Positions 1 through 9,059 of a stretch of DNA of 64,000 nucleotides are shown here, piece after piece. Origin of the DNA: Comamonas sp. NLF-1-9 (GTDB taxonomy: Bacteria; Pseudomonadota; Gammaproteobacteria; Burkholderiales; Burkholderiaceae_C). Within the stretch, counting starts at the first letter, position 1, and every line of letters starts with the position of its first letter. The DNA lies in assembly GCF_019195435.1 (NCBI RefSeq), contig NZ_CP078069.1:744001-808000 (forward strand). Direction: 5' to 3'. The position numbers and the translations under genes were made by a program. The notes under the pieces were generated by a model that saw nothing but the letters and a program-made list of their open reading frames with translations, was not told where the DNA came from and made no database searches.

Positions 1-1
1 C

Positions 2-316
2 AAGGGGCAGTGGGAGGCGGCGGCGTCCATTGGCCTGTCGCGGGCGCGGGTGCTGCGCTTCGTCATCCTGCCCCAGACCATGCGTGTCGTGATACCGCCG
101 ATGACCAGCCAGTACCTGAATCTGGTCAAGAACAGCTCGCTGGCGGTGGCCATAGGCTATCCAGACATCGTGGCAGTGACCAATACCATCCTGAACCAGA
201 CGGGGCAGGCGATCGAGGGCATTGCCATCATCATGGCGGCCTATCTGGTGGTGAGCCTGTCGATTTCGCTGTTCATGAACTGGTACAACAAGCGCATGGC
301 GCTGGTGGAGCGCTGA
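2..316 (+). CDS. Polar amino acid ABC transporter permease (3' part)
   Basis: C-terminal part of an inner-membrane permease of the HisM/GltJ/AapQ family; the start lies before the window, and the frame is open from base 2. The EAA loop that docks onto the ATPase is visible near the left edge (EAAASIGLSRARVLRF, then ILPQ). It is followed by the hydrophobic segments typical of the final transmembrane helices and a short basic tail (NWYNKRMALVER). The stop is 3 bases before the next permease start, so the two are translated together. With the next two genes it forms a permease-permease-ATPase set resembling the broad-specificity L-amino acid system aapQMP. The substrate cannot be read from this fragment. 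Confidence 0.85.
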   Translation, partial: KGQWEAAASIGLSRARVLRFVILPQTMRVVIPPMTSQYLNLVKNSSLAVAIGYPDIVAVTNTILNQTGQAIEGIAIIMAAYLVVSLSISLFMNWYNKRMALVER

Positions 317-319
317 GGG

Positions 320-1417
320 ATGACGCAAGCGCAAGCCTCCAGCGTCGGCCGCGCGCCGCCCCGCAGCAGCGCGGGCGTGGCAGGCTGGCTGCGCAGCCAG
401 CTGTTTTCTTCGCCGCTCAACGCCGTGCTCACCGTGCTGGTGGTCTGGGTGCTGCTGATGGCGCTGCCCGCGCTGGTGGACTACTTCTTCATCAAGCCGG
501 ACTTTGCCGCCACCACCGCGGCCGGTTGCCGCGAAGCGGGCGGCTACTGCTGGGCGCTGGTGCGCGAGAAGCACCGGCTGATCCTGTTTGGTCTCTACCC
601 CTACGACGAGCAATGGCGCCCGCTGCTGGCTTCGGTGATTTTACTCGGCATCATCATCTGCAGTGCGATGCGGCGCTTCTGGCGCCCCGCGCTGGGCCTG
701 GCCTGGGTGGTGGCGCTGGTGGCGGTGGGCGTGCTGATGTGGGGCGGGGTGTTCGGCCTCAGCTACGTGGAAGACGCACGCTGGGGCGGTTTGCCGCTGA
801 CGCTGATTCTGGCCACCTTCGGCATCGGCATTGCCTTCCCGTTTGGCGTGCTGCTGGCGCTGGGGCGGCGCTCCGACATGCCTGCAGTCAGGGCTGTGTG
901 CATCATCTACATCGAGCTGATCCGCGGCGTGCCGCTCATCAGCCTGCTGTTCATGTCTTCGGTGATGCTGCCGCTGTTTCTGCCCGAAGGTTTTTCCATC
1001 GACAAGCTGCTGCGTGCGCAGATCGCGCTGATTCTGTTCACCGCCGCCTACATTGCCGAGGTGGTGCGCGGCGGCCTGCAGGCCATACCCCGGGGGCAGG
1101 TGGAGGGCGCGGATTCGCTTGGCCTGTCCTACTGGCAGCAGATGCGCCTGGTGGTCTTGCCGCAGGCGCTGCGCATCTCCATCCCCACGCTGGTCAGCAC
1201 CTTCATTTCTCTGTTCAAGGACACGTCACTCGTGGTGATCATCGGCATTTTCGACCTGATGCAGGCGGCCAGGGCGGCGGTGCTGGACTCGGCCTGGCAG
1301 GGCTTCAGCATCGATTCCTACATCTTCATCGCGGTGATCTACTTCGTGTTCTGTTTTTCCATGTCGCGCTACAGCCTGGCGCTGGAGCGGCGGCTCAACC
1401 AGGGGCAGCAGCGCTGA
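320..1417 (+). CDS. Polar amino acid ABC transporter permease, AapM-like
   Basis: A 365-residue membrane permease, longer than the 220-240 residue HisQ/GltK type. This agrees with the AapM branch, which has extra N-terminal helices before the permease domain. The N-terminal half has hydrophobic stretches around residues 35-60 and 100-150. The core permease domain starts near residue 155 and carries the EAA-type loop around residue 258 (VEGADSLGLSYWQQMRL) followed by VLPQ. ATG at 320 follows GAGGG directly after the upstream stop. It pairs with the upstream permease to form the heterodimeric channel powered by the ATPase at 1451. The gene name aapM is suggested by length and order only. Confidence 0.87.
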   Translation: MTQAQASSVGRAPPRSSAGVAGWLRSQLFSSPLNAVLTVLVVWVLLMALPALVDYFFIKPDFAATTAAGCREAGGYCWALVREKHRLILFGLYPYDEQWRPLLASVILLGIIICSAMRRFWRPALGLAWVVALVAVGVLMWGGVFGLSYVEDARWGGLPLTLILATFGIGIAFPFGVLLALGRRSDMPAVRAVCIIYIELIRGVPLISLLFMSSVMLPLFLPEGFSIDKLLRAQIALILFTAAYIAEVVRGGLQAIPRGQVEGADSLGLSYWQQMRLVVLPQALRISIPTLVSTFISLFKDTSLVVIIGIFDLMQAARAAVLDSAWQGFSIDSYIFIAVIYFVFCFSMSRYSLALERRLNQGQQR

Positions 1418-1450
1418 AGGGCGCGCTGGACCCGTGCACGGTTTGCCTCC

Positions 1451-2191
1451 ATGTCCGAATCGACCATTCAGCTCAAGAACGTCAACAAGTGGTACGGCCA
1501 GTTTCACGTGCTGCGCGACGTGAACCTGGAAGTGGCCAAGGGTGAGCGCATCGTCATCTGCGGGCCGTCGGGCTCGGGCAAGTCGACGATGATCCGCTGC
1601 ATCAACCGGCTGGAAGAGCACCAGGAAGGCCAGATCATCGTGGACGGCGTGGAGCTGAGCAACGACCTCAAGCAGATCGAGGCGATACGGCGCAACGTCG
1701 GCATGGTGTTTCAGCACTTCAACCTGTTTCCGCACATGACGGTGCTGGAAAACCTCACTCTGGGCCCGATCTGGGTGCTGAAGAAGACCAAGGCAGAGGC
1801 CACGGCCGAGGCGATGAAGTACCTCGAGCGCGTGCGCATTCCGGATCAGGCGGGCAAGTACCCGGGGCAGCTCTCGGGCGGTCAGCAGCAGCGTGTGGCG
1901 ATTGCGCGCTCGCTGTGCATGAACCCCAAGATCATGCTGTTTGACGAGCCCACGTCGGCGCTGGACCCGGAGATGGTCAAGGAGGTGCTGGACGTGATGA
2001 TCGAACTGGCTGAGGAAAGCGGCATGACCATGCTGTGCGTGACGCACGAGATGGGTTTTGCCCGCAGGGTGGCCAACCGGGTGATCTTCATGGACTATGG
2101 CCAGATCATCGAGCAGAACGCGCCGGGCGCATTCTTCGACAACCCGCAGCACGAGCGCACCAAGCTGTTCCTGCAGCAAATCATCCACTGA
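1451..2191 (+). CDS. Polar amino acid ABC transporter ATP-binding protein
   Basis: A 246-residue cytoplasmic ATPase of the GlnQ/HisP/AapP family that drives uptake through the two upstream permeases. Walker A is GPSGSGKST near residue 38, the Q-loop lies in [12 protein letters not shown], the signature is LSGGQQQRV near residue 141, and Walker B is [12 protein letters not shown] near residue 162. The switch histidine is in VTHEMGFA. The length is normal for the family. It lies 33 bp after the permease and ends the operon, converging on pyrD with about 31 bp between the stops. Confidence 0.93.
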   Translation: MSESTIQLKNVNKWYGQFHVLRDVNLEVAKGERIVICGPSGSGKSTMIRCINRLEEHQEGQIIVDGVELSNDLKQIEAIRRNVGMVFQHFNLFPHMTVLENLTLGPIWVLKKTKAEATAEAMKYLERVRIPDQAGKYPGQLSGGQQQRVAIARSLCMNPKIMLFDEPTSALDPEMVKEVLDVMIELAEESGMTMLCVTHEMGFARRVANRVIFMDYGQIIEQNAPGAFFDNPQHERTKLFLQQIIH

Positions 2192-2192
2192 A

Positions 2193-2223
2193 CCGGCGGC
2201 GGGCGCCGGCGCGCGGGGTTTTT
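2193..2223. terminator. Possible terminator between convergent genes
   Basis: Between the transporter ATPase and pyrD stops lies a GC-rich hairpin with stem CCGGCG/CGCCGG (2193-2198 with 2204-2209) and a 5-base loop. A run of five T begins about ten bases after the stem. This is a weak intrinsic terminator for the plus-strand operon; the distance from stem to T-run is longer than ideal. Confidence 0.35.
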
Positions 2224-3284
2224 CAGCTTTGCCTTGAGTTTGATCGGTCGGCGCGCAGCGCCCGCGCGGTTTGCAGCACGAGAGAGGGGCCGCGGTAGAT
2301 CAGCCCGGTGTAGATCTGCACCACGTCGGCACCGGCGCGGATTTTTTCCAGCGCGTCCTTTGCGCGCACGATGCCGCCCACGCCGATGATGGGAAAACCC
2401 GCACCCAGGCGGGCGCGCAGCTGGTGGATGACCGCGTTGGAGGCCTGGCGCAGCGGCGCGCCGCTCAGGCCGCCAGTCTCCTGGGCGTGGGGCAGGCCAT
2501 GCACGCCGGTGCGCGCGGTGGTGGTGTTGGTGGCAATCACCCCGTCCATGCCGTGGCGCTGCAGCGCGTCGGCAATCAAGGTGATCTGGCCGTGCTCCAG
2601 ATCGGGCGCAATCTTCACGAAGATGGGCCGGCGCTTGCCGTGCTGCGCGGCCAGTTCGTCGCGCCGGCGCGCGAGGGCCGACAGCAGCGCGTCGAGCGCC
2701 GCGTCGCTCTGCAGACTGCGCAAGTTGCGGGTGTTGGGCGAGCTGATGTTGATGGTGATGTAGTCGGCGTGCGCATACACGCCTTCGAGCCCCAGCAGGT
2801 AGTCGCTGGTGGCGTCTTCGATCGGCGTGGCGGCGTTCTTGCCGATGTTCAGGCCCAGCAGCATGGCGTCGCCGCGCTGGCGCACGCGCGAGCGCTGCAC
2901 GTTGGCGACGAAGGCCTGCAGCCCGTCGTTGTTGAAGCCCATGCGGTTGATGATGGCCTGGCTGGCGGGCAGGCGGAACATGCGCGGCCTGGGGTTGCCC
3001 GGCTGGGCCAGCGGCGTGACGGTGCCCACTTCGACAAAGCCGAAGCCCATGTCGGCGAAGGCGTCGATGCAGCGCGCGTTCTTGTCCAGCCCCGCGGCCA
3101 AGCCCACGCGGTTGGGAAATTGCAGGCCGGCCAGCGTGATCGGATCGCTCACGCGCGGGCAGGCCCAGGTGCGCGCCAGCGGCGTGCCGGCGGTCTTGGC
3201 CAGCAGCGTCAGCGTGTGCTCGTGCGCCGTTTCGGCGTCCATGCGAAAAAGGAAGGGGCGGGCGAGCAGATAGGGCAGCGGCAT
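2223..3284 (-). CDS. pyrD: Dihydroorotate dehydrogenase (quinone), class 2
   Basis: Oxidises dihydroorotate to orotate with quinone as acceptor, the fourth step of pyrimidine synthesis, at the inner membrane. The 353-residue product has the N-terminal amphipathic helix of class 2 enzymes ([17 protein letters not shown]) and the FMN site [12 protein letters not shown]. The region with the catalytic serine reads [12 protein letters not shown], with [13 protein letters not shown] and IIGVGGI further on. The start at 3284 places the membrane helix at the N terminus; an upstream in-frame extension exists but overlaps rpiA and has no class-like sequence. It diverges from rpiA with only 37 bp between the starts, so the promoters must overlap. 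Confidence 0.95.
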   Translation of the reverse strand: MPLPYLLARPFLFRMDAETAHEHTLTLLAKTAGTPLARTWACPRVSDPITLAGLQFPNRVGLAAGLDKNARCIDAFADMGFGFVEVGTVTPLAQPGNPRPRMFRLPASQAIINRMGFNNDGLQAFVANVQRSRVRQRGDAMLLGLNIGKNAATPIEDATSDYLLGLEGVYAHADYITINISSPNTRNLRSLQSDAALDALLSALARRRDELAAQHGKRRPIFVKIAPDLEHGQITLIADALQRHGMDGVIATNTTTARTGVHGLPHAQETGGLSGAPLRQASNAVIHQLRARLGAGFPIIGVGGIVRAKDALEKIRAGADVVQIYTGLIYRGPSLVLQTARALRADRSNSRQS

Positions 3285-3321
3285 GCGGATAATCCGGAAA
3301 AGTCTCGCTGGATTTTCCGCC

Positions 3322-4017
3322 ATGAACCAAGCTGCCGCGCTCAGCCAGGATGAACTCAAGCAACTCGTCGGCCGCGCCGCGCTGCAGTACGTGGTGCCGG
3401 GCGAGGTTCTGGGCGTGGGCACGGGCTCCACGGTCAATTGCTTCATCGACGCGCTGGCGCAGATCAAGGCGCAGATCCCCGGTGCGGTATCGAGTTCCGA
3501 GGCCAGCACGCAGCGCCTGCGCGCGCTGGGCATACCGGTGCTGGAGGCGGCCGCGGTGCAGCGGCTCTCGGTCTATATCGACGGCGCCGACGAGATCGAC
3601 GGCCAGGGTTGCATGATCAAGGGCGGCGGCGCGGCGCTCACGCGCGAGAAGATCGTCGCGGCGCTGGCCGAGCGCTTCGTCTGCATCGCCGATGCCAGCA
3701 AGCGCGTGCAGGTGCTCGGGCGCTTTCCGCTGCCGGTGGAGGTCATCCCGATGGCGGCGGCGCAGCTCGGCCGGCGTTTTGCGGAACTGGGCGGGCAGGC
3801 GCGGCTGCGGCTCAAGGACGGCGTGCCGCTGGTGACCGACAACGGCCAGCACATCCTGGACGTGCACGGCCTGCAGATCGGCACGCCGCTGGCCTTTGAA
3901 AACGAGGTCAGCCAATGGCCGGGCGTGGTCACCGTAGGGGTGTTTGCCCACCAGCGCGCCAGCGTCTGCCTGCTGGGCAGCGCCAGCGGCGTGCAGACTC
4001 TGAGCTTCGGGGCCTGA
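3322..4017 (+). CDS. rpiA: Ribose-5-phosphate isomerase A
   Basis: Interconverts ribose 5-phosphate and ribulose 5-phosphate in the pentose phosphate pathway. The 231-residue product has the phosphate-binding loop [13 protein letters not shown] near residue 34 and the active-site strings [10 protein letters not shown] and [12 protein letters not shown], which hold the expected Asp, Lys and Glu residues. ATG at 3322 is preferred over an in-frame ATG at 3283, which would run into pyrD and adds a non-conserved leader. The next gene starts 2 bp after the stop, suggesting co-transcription. Confidence 0.95.
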   Translation: MNQAAALSQDELKQLVGRAALQYVVPGEVLGVGTGSTVNCFIDALAQIKAQIPGAVSSSEASTQRLRALGIPVLEAAAVQRLSVYIDGADEIDGQGCMIKGGGAALTREKIVAALAERFVCIADASKRVQVLGRFPLPVEVIPMAAAQLGRRFAELGGQARLRLKDGVPLVTDNGQHILDVHGLQIGTPLAFENEVSQWPGVVTVGVFAHQRASVCLLGSASGVQTLSFGA

Positions 4018-4019
4018 AC

Positions 4020-4655
4020 ATGCTGCCCGAATTCTGGCGCAGCGAAACCACCGCATCCGGCAGCGAGCGGCTGATCTACGCGGTGCGCGGTGGCCGCGCC
4101 TTTGTGCCCCTGCTGGTCCTGGGCGCGGGGCTGATCGGCGCTGGCGTGTGGGGTGCGGACGCGCTCGGCTGGGGTGCGGACCTGACCGTGGCGGGCTGGG
4201 TGCTCTTCATCGTGGCGCCGGGCGGCGCGGTGCTCGCCGGCGTTTATGTGCTGGACGTGCTGTTCTGGCGCCAGCACAGTTACACCTTTGACGCCAGCAT
4301 GCTGCGCGTGGCGGAGCGCTCGCTGTTCTTTCGCCGCGAAAGCGAGATCGCGCGCAGCCTGGTGCGCGGCGTGCAACTGGCTTACACGCCGCCGCGCGAG
4401 GATGCCGCCACGGGCGACCCCGGCAGATGGGCGACCTTGCTCGAATACCAAAGGCCGGACGGCGAAAGCGCCACTTTGGCCTTGACCGGCATGGGCAGCG
4501 AGGAGGAGGCGCACTGGCTGGGCCCGCTGCTGGCCGATTGGGCCCAGGTGAAGCTGGCGCGCGGTTTTGGCGCCGCAGCGGCCGACGAGGCCGACCCCGA
4601 GGAACTGCCGGGGAGCAAGCCGCGCAAGGCGCGCAAGCAGACGGCTAAAAAATGA
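4020..4655 (+). CDS. Uncharacterised membrane protein
   Basis: A 211-residue protein of no family I recognise. Two hydrophobic segments lie at about residues 28-50 and 58-85. A soluble, mildly charged C-terminal domain follows, ending in a Lys/Arg-rich tail (KPRKARKQTAKK), which suggests a two-helix inner-membrane protein with most of its mass in the cytoplasm. It starts 2 bp after rpiA, so it is probably translated from the same message. Its last 11 bases overlap the 3' end of the convergent glutaredoxin-like gene. Confidence 0.75.
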   Translation: MLPEFWRSETTASGSERLIYAVRGGRAFVPLLVLGAGLIGAGVWGADALGWGADLTVAGWVLFIVAPGGAVLAGVYVLDVLFWRQHSYTFDASMLRVAERSLFFRRESEIARSLVRGVQLAYTPPREDAATGDPGRWATLLEYQRPDGESATLALTGMGSEEEAHWLGPLLADWAQVKLARGFGAAAADEADPEELPGSKPRKARKQTAKK

Positions 4656-5322
4656 TGCCGGCCGGATTCGACGGGCTGGGCGTGCCCGGCGCAGGTGCGG
4701 ACGCGGGCGGAGCCGGGCGCGCGGCGCGCGGGCTGGCGGCCGGCGCGGCTTCAGCAGGCTCGGCCTCGGCCGGTGCTTGTGCGCGCGCCGGGGCCAGCGG
4801 GCTGGGTGCGGGGCGCTGGTAGCCGGGCGGCAACTGGCCGGTCTTGGGGTAGCCGGCAGCGTCCAGATACTGGCTCCACTCGTCGTCGGCAAAGCCTTTG
4901 ATCTGCTGGCTGCCTATGGTGAGCAGCGGCAAATTGGCCTCGCCAGCCAGGCGCTGGTAGGCCTGCAGGTCTTGCTGCGTCGTCACCGTGCGCTCGGTAA
5001 AGGGAATGCCGCGGTTGATCAGCAGGTTGCGCCCGTTCACGCAGGGGCCGCAGTTGTCACCGCTGTAGAGCACCACCGGGTAGCGCGTGGCGGCCTGGCG
5101 CAGCGCGTAGGGCAGGGCGTCGAGCCGATTGCCGGCCGCAGGGCTCGCGTCGCTGGCGGCGCGGCCGACCGTGCTGCCCTGGGCGGCGGCTGCGGGCGGG
5201 CGGTCGCTGAAGGTGACGCGCCCGTCGGGCCCGACGATGCGGTACACCGTCTGGGCCTGCGCACCGCCGGCAAGCAGCGCGGCCAGGCTGGCGGCAAGAA
5301 CGATGGAGTGCGTGGGTTTCAT
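4645..5322 (-). CDS. Exported DUF4124/glutaredoxin-like protein
   Basis: A 225-residue secreted or periplasmic protein. It has a signal peptide (residues 1-23, ending AGGAQAQ), then a DUF4124-type segment (TVYRIVGPDGRVTFSDRPP), then a glutaredoxin-like fold with a CxxC pair (YSGDNCGPCVNGRNLL) around residue 92. A later NLPLLTIGSQQIKGF matches the cis-Pro region of thioredoxin-like folds. The last 60 residues are Ala/Pro-rich and low complexity. The start at 5322 is the Met directly before the signal peptide. The likely role is thiol-disulfide chemistry in the envelope; the partner is unknown. Confidence 0.85.
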   Translation of the reverse strand: MKPTHSIVLAASLAALLAGGAQAQTVYRIVGPDGRVTFSDRPPAAAAQGSTVGRAASDASPAAGNRLDALPYALRQAATRYPVVLYSGDNCGPCVNGRNLLINRGIPFTERTVTTQQDLQAYQRLAGEANLPLLTIGSQQIKGFADDEWSQYLDAAGYPKTGQLPPGYQRPAPSPLAPARAQAPAEAEPAEAAPAASPRAARPAPPASAPAPGTPSPSNPAGIIF

Positions 5323-5439
5323 CGGAATCTCTCCTTGTGCTTCCAAGGAATTGATAGCTGCTTGCGCTTGCTGCACATGGGTTTCAATGGCAAAACATGC
5401 TGAAAACCTTGCGGTGTCTGCGCTGGCAGCTCCTGTTTT

Positions 5440-7470
5440 TCAGGCCATGCCCTGGTGGCGCAGCAGCGCGTCGAGCTGCGGCTCGCGCCCGCGAAAGGCC
5501 TTGAAGGATTCGATGGCAGGGCGGCTGCCGCCGCTCTCCAGGATGGCCTGGCGGTAGCGCCGGCCGGTCTGGGTGCTGGGCATGCCGTCGGGGCCGCGGG
5601 TTTCCTCGAAGGCGGCGTAGGCGTCGGCCGAGAGCACTTCGGCCCATTTGTAGCTGTAGTAGCCGGCCGCGTAGCCGCCGCTGAACACGTGGCTGAAGCT
5701 GTTGGCAAAGCGGTTGAAGGCGGGCGGCTGCAGCACGGCCACTTCGGAGCGCACCTCGCGCAGCAGCGCCTGGATGTCTTCGCGCGCCTCGCTGCGGGTG
5801 TGCGCGAGCATGTCGAAGAGCGCAAATTCGATCTGGCGCAGGGTCTGCATGCCGGCCTGGAAATTCCTGGCCGCCAGCATCTTGTCGAACAGCGCGCGCG
5901 GCAAGGGCTCGCCCGTGTCCACATGGGCGGTCATGTGCCTGAGCACCTCCCACTCCCAGCAGAAGTTCTCCATGAACTGGCTGGGCAGCTCGACCGCGTC
6001 CCACTCGACGCCGCTGATGCCCGAGACGTCGTGTTCATTGACCTGGGTGAGCATGTGCTGCAGCCCGTGGCCGAATTCATGGAACAGCGTGATCGCGTCG
6101 TCGTGCGTGAGCAGCGCCGGCTTGCCGTCGACACCCTCGGCGAAGTTGCACACCAGGTAGGCCACGGGCGTCTGCAGCGTACCGGTGTCCGGGCGCAGCC
6201 AGCGGCTGCGCGCGTCGTCCATCCAGGCGCCGCCGCGCTTGCCTGCGCGCGCCGGCTGGTCCAGATAGAACTGGCCGAGCAGCCGGCCCTCGCGCTCGAT
6301 GCGGTAGAACTGCACCGCAGGGTGCCAGACAGGGGCCTGGTCGGGCGCGATGCGCACCTCGAACAGCGTCTCGACGATGCGAAACAGCCCGGCCAGCACC
6401 TTGGGCGCGGGGAAGTATTGCTTGACCTCTTGCTCGTTGTAGGCGTAGCGCGCCTCCTTGAGCTTTTCCGACACGTAAGGCCAGTCCCAGGCCTGGGGGT
6501 CGGCAAGGCCGAGCTCAGCAGCGGCAAAGGCGCGCAGATCGGCCAGGTCTTTTTCTGCGTAGGGGCGCGCACGCGCGGCCAGGTCGCGCAGAAAGTGCAG
6601 CACCTCCTCGGGCGAGTCGGCCATCTTGGGCACGAGCGAGACCTCGCCAAAATTGGCGTAGCCGAGCAGCGCCGCTTCTTCCTCGCGCAGTGCCAGGATT
6701 TCGCGCATCAGCGGTGCGTTGTCGAACTGCGTGCCCGCGTCCGCCGCCTGGTCCGAGGCGCGCGTGGCGTAGGCGGTGTACAGCTTCTCGCGCAGCGCGC
6801 GGTCCTGCGCAAACTGCATCACTGGCAGATAGCAAGGCATCTGCAGCGTCAGGCGGTAGCCTTCCAGCCCGCGCGCCTGGGCGTCGGCGCGGCAGGCCTG
6901 GATCAGGTCTTCGGGCAGGCCGGCAAGCTCTTCGCGGCGCGCCAGGTAGCTGAAGGCGTCGGTCGCGTCGAGCACGTTTTCGCTGTACTTCTGCTGCAAT
7001 TGCGCCAGGCGCTCTTGCACCTGGGCAAAGCGCTCGCGCGCGGCGCCCGTGAGCTCCGCGCCCGAGAGCCGAAAGCCGCGCAGTGCGTTGGCAAGCGCCT
7101 GGCGCTGCTCGGCGTTGAGCGCCGCCGGGTCCATGGCCTTGTACTTGGCGTAGAGGCGCTCATCCGCCCCCAGGCGCGTGAGGAAGGCGGTGACCAGCGG
7201 CAGCGCGGCGTTGTAGGCGGCGCGCAGCGCCGGCGTGTCCATCACGCTGTTGAGATGGCTCACCGTGCCGAAGGCGCGGGTCAGCCGCTCGGTTGCGACG
7301 TCCAGCACGCGCGAGATCGCGCTCCAGTCGGCCGGAAAGTTGTCGGCCGTGACTTCGGCCAGCGCCGCCTCGCAGCGCTGCAGCAGCTCGGCGATGGCCG
7401 GCTGCACGTCCTCGGGGGTGATGCGATCGAAGGCGATGGCACCGGAAAAGTCGAGCAGGGGATTGTTCAT
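5440..7470 (-). CDS. prlC: Oligopeptidase A (M3 metallopeptidase)
   Basis: A cytosolic zinc peptidase that degrades short peptides, including signal-peptide remnants. The 676-residue length matches oligopeptidase A/PrlC. The M3 zinc motif HEFGH is near residue 463 (LFHEFGHGLQHML), followed by SGVEWDAVELPSQFMENF, which carries the downstream Glu ligand. The C-terminal HVFSGGYAAGYYSYKWAEV is the usual substrate-binding loop of the family. folD lies 31 bp upstream on the same strand, so the two may be co-transcribed. Confidence 0.95.
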   Translation of the reverse strand: MNNPLLDFSGAIAFDRITPEDVQPAIAELLQRCEAALAEVTADNFPADWSAISRVLDVATERLTRAFGTVSHLNSVMDTPALRAAYNAALPLVTAFLTRLGADERLYAKYKAMDPAALNAEQRQALANALRGFRLSGAELTGAARERFAQVQERLAQLQQKYSENVLDATDAFSYLARREELAGLPEDLIQACRADAQARGLEGYRLTLQMPCYLPVMQFAQDRALREKLYTAYATRASDQAADAGTQFDNAPLMREILALREEEAALLGYANFGEVSLVPKMADSPEEVLHFLRDLAARARPYAEKDLADLRAFAAAELGLADPQAWDWPYVSEKLKEARYAYNEQEVKQYFPAPKVLAGLFRIVETLFEVRIAPDQAPVWHPAVQFYRIEREGRLLGQFYLDQPARAGKRGGAWMDDARSRWLRPDTGTLQTPVAYLVCNFAEGVDGKPALLTHDDAITLFHEFGHGLQHMLTQVNEHDVSGISGVEWDAVELPSQFMENFCWEWEVLRHMTAHVDTGEPLPRALFDKMLAARNFQAGMQTLRQIEFALFDMLAHTRSEAREDIQALLREVRSEVAVLQPPAFNRFANSFSHVFSGGYAAGYYSYKWAEVLSADAYAAFEETRGPDGMPSTQTGRRYRQAILESGGSRPAIESFKAFRGREPQLDALLRHQGMA

Positions 7471-7501
7471 GGTGCTCAGAATGGCGCCGCGGGCGCGAAG
7501 T

Positions 7502-8356
7502 TCAAGCGCCGCTGGCGCGTTCGGCCGCCTCGATGGTGTTGACCAGCAGCATGGCGCGCGTCATCGGTCCGACTCCGCCGGGCACCGGGGTGATCCAGCC
7601 GGCGACTTCCTTGACGCGCTCGAAATCCACGTCGCCGCAGAGCTTGCCCGCATCGTCGCGGTTCATGCCCACGTCGATGACTACCGCGCCGGGTTTGACC
7701 ATGTCGGCCGTGAGCACGCCGCGCTTGCCCACGGCGGCGACGATCACGTCGGCCTGCAGCGTCAGCGCCTTCAGGTCTTTCGTCCGCGAGTGGCAGAGGG
7801 TGACCGTCGCATCCTTTTGCAGCAGCATCAGCGCCATCGGCTTGCCGACGATGTTGGAGCGCCCGATGACCACGGCGTGCCTGCCCCGCAGGTCATAGCC
7901 TATGGATTCGAGCATCTTCATGCAGCCGTGCGGCGTGCAAGGCCAAAAGCCAGGCAGCCCGGTCATCAGCGCGCCCGCGTTTTGCAGGTGAAAGCCGTCC
8001 ACGTCCTTGGCCGGATCGATCGCGCGGATGACCTGGTGGGCGTCCATGTGCGCTGGCAGGGGCAGTTGCACCAGGATGCCGTGCACCGCGGCATCGGCAT
8101 TGAGCTGGGCGATGCGCGCGAGCAAGTCCGCCTCGGCCATGTCCGCCGGGTAGCGCTCCAGCGTCGCGGCCAGGCCGGTTTCGGTGCTGTCGCTCACCTT
8201 GTGGCGCGTATAGACCTGGCTGGCCGGGTCGTCGCCGACCAGGATGATGTGCAGTTGCGGCTGCGCCCCGCGCGCCTTGAGCGCGGCCGTGCGGTGGCCT
8301 ACCTGCGCGCGGATCTGGCGCGCCAGGGCGTTGCCGTCGATGAAGGTGGCAGTCAT
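7502..8356 (-). CDS. folD: Bifunctional methylene-THF dehydrogenase/cyclohydrolase
   Basis: Converts 5,10-methylene-tetrahydrofolate to 10-formyl-THF in one-carbon metabolism. The 284-residue product has the catalytic lysine region YTRHKVSDS near residue 52, [10 protein letters not shown], the NADP site [15 protein letters not shown], and the C-terminal signature [15 protein letters not shown]. The length is standard. It lies upstream of prlC on the same strand and downstream of a two-component pair on that strand, with about 62 bp to the regulator stop. Confidence 0.96.
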   Translation of the reverse strand: MTATFIDGNALARQIRAQVGHRTAALKARGAQPQLHIILVGDDPASQVYTRHKVSDSTETGLAATLERYPADMAEADLLARIAQLNADAAVHGILVQLPLPAHMDAHQVIRAIDPAKDVDGFHLQNAGALMTGLPGFWPCTPHGCMKMLESIGYDLRGRHAVVIGRSNIVGKPMALMLLQKDATVTLCHSRTKDLKALTLQADVIVAAVGKRGVLTADMVKPGAVVIDVGMNRDDAGKLCGDVDFERVKEVAGWITPVPGGVGPMTRAMLLVNTIEAAERASGA

Positions 8357-8418
8357 GTATCAGTGGTGAAATATGCCGCAAACGCCCTGTACACGGGCGC
8401 TGGAAGCTATCAAAAATA

Positions 8419-9048
8419 TCAGGCCTTGGCGGGCGTGGAGCCTAGGGCAATCTTGAGCAGATCGGCCACGGTGTTGGCGCCGAGCTTTTCCATGATGTTG
8501 GCGCGGTGCGCCTCCACCGTCTTGATGCTGATGCCCAGGTCGTCGGCGATCTGCTTGTTCAGCCGGCCCGCGACGATGCGCTCGAGCACCTGCGATTCGC
8601 GCCCGGTGAGCTTGGCCATCAGCGCCTCGTGGCTGGCGGCGAGCTGGTGGTCGGCAAAGCTCTCGCGCGCGTGCACCAGCATGCGCTCGACGAGTTCGGA
8701 CAGCTCCTTCTCGTTGAAGGGCTTCTGGATGAAGTCCAGCGCCCCCTTCTTCATGGTGTCCACCGCCATGGGCACGTCGCCGTGGCCGGTGATGAAGACG
8801 ATGGGCAGCGGCGACTTGCGCTCGATCAGGCGGTCCTGCAGTTCCAGGCCGGTCATGCCGGCCATGCGCACGTCGATGATCAGGCAGGCCACCTCGCGCG
8901 GGTCGTAGCGCGAGAGAAAGGTCTCGGCCGACTCGAAGCAGCGCACGCGGTAGCCCTTGCCCTCGAGCAGCCACTGCAACGAATCGCGCACCGCCTCGTC
9001 GTCATCGACGACATAGACGGTGCCTTTTTTCGGAGACATCAGATTCAT
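8419..9048 (-). CDS. FixJ/DctR-type response regulator
   Basis: A 209-residue transcription regulator with a receiver domain (VVDDDEAVRDSLQWLL; phosphoacceptor Asp in LIIDVRMAGMTGLE; Lys in IQKPFNEKEL) and a LuxR-type HTH at the C terminus (LTGRESQVLERIVAGRLNKQIADDL in overlapping pieces). ATG at 9048 has AAAGG seven bases upstream. A GTG at 9063 would instead overlap the kinase stop by 4 bases, and an ATG at 9054 is also in frame. It is paired with the upstream PAS sensor kinase. Pairs of this layout often control C4-dicarboxylate transport or quinone/redox responses, but no target gene lies next to it. Confidence 0.9.
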   Translation of the reverse strand: MNLMSPKKGTVYVVDDDEAVRDSLQWLLEGKGYRVRCFESAETFLSRYDPREVACLIIDVRMAGMTGLELQDRLIERKSPLPIVFITGHGDVPMAVDTMKKGALDFIQKPFNEKELSELVERMLVHARESFADHQLAASHEALMAKLTGRESQVLERIVAGRLNKQIADDLGISIKTVEAHRANIMEKLGANTVADLLKIALGSTPAKA

Positions 9049-9059
9049 GCACATGCCTT

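Noticed and set aside
5455..7542. Long plus-strand open frame opposite prlC
   Set aside because: High-GC antisense shadow: the minus strand encodes an intact M3 peptidase with all motifs, and the plus frame has His/Arg/Gln-rich composition without any family pattern.
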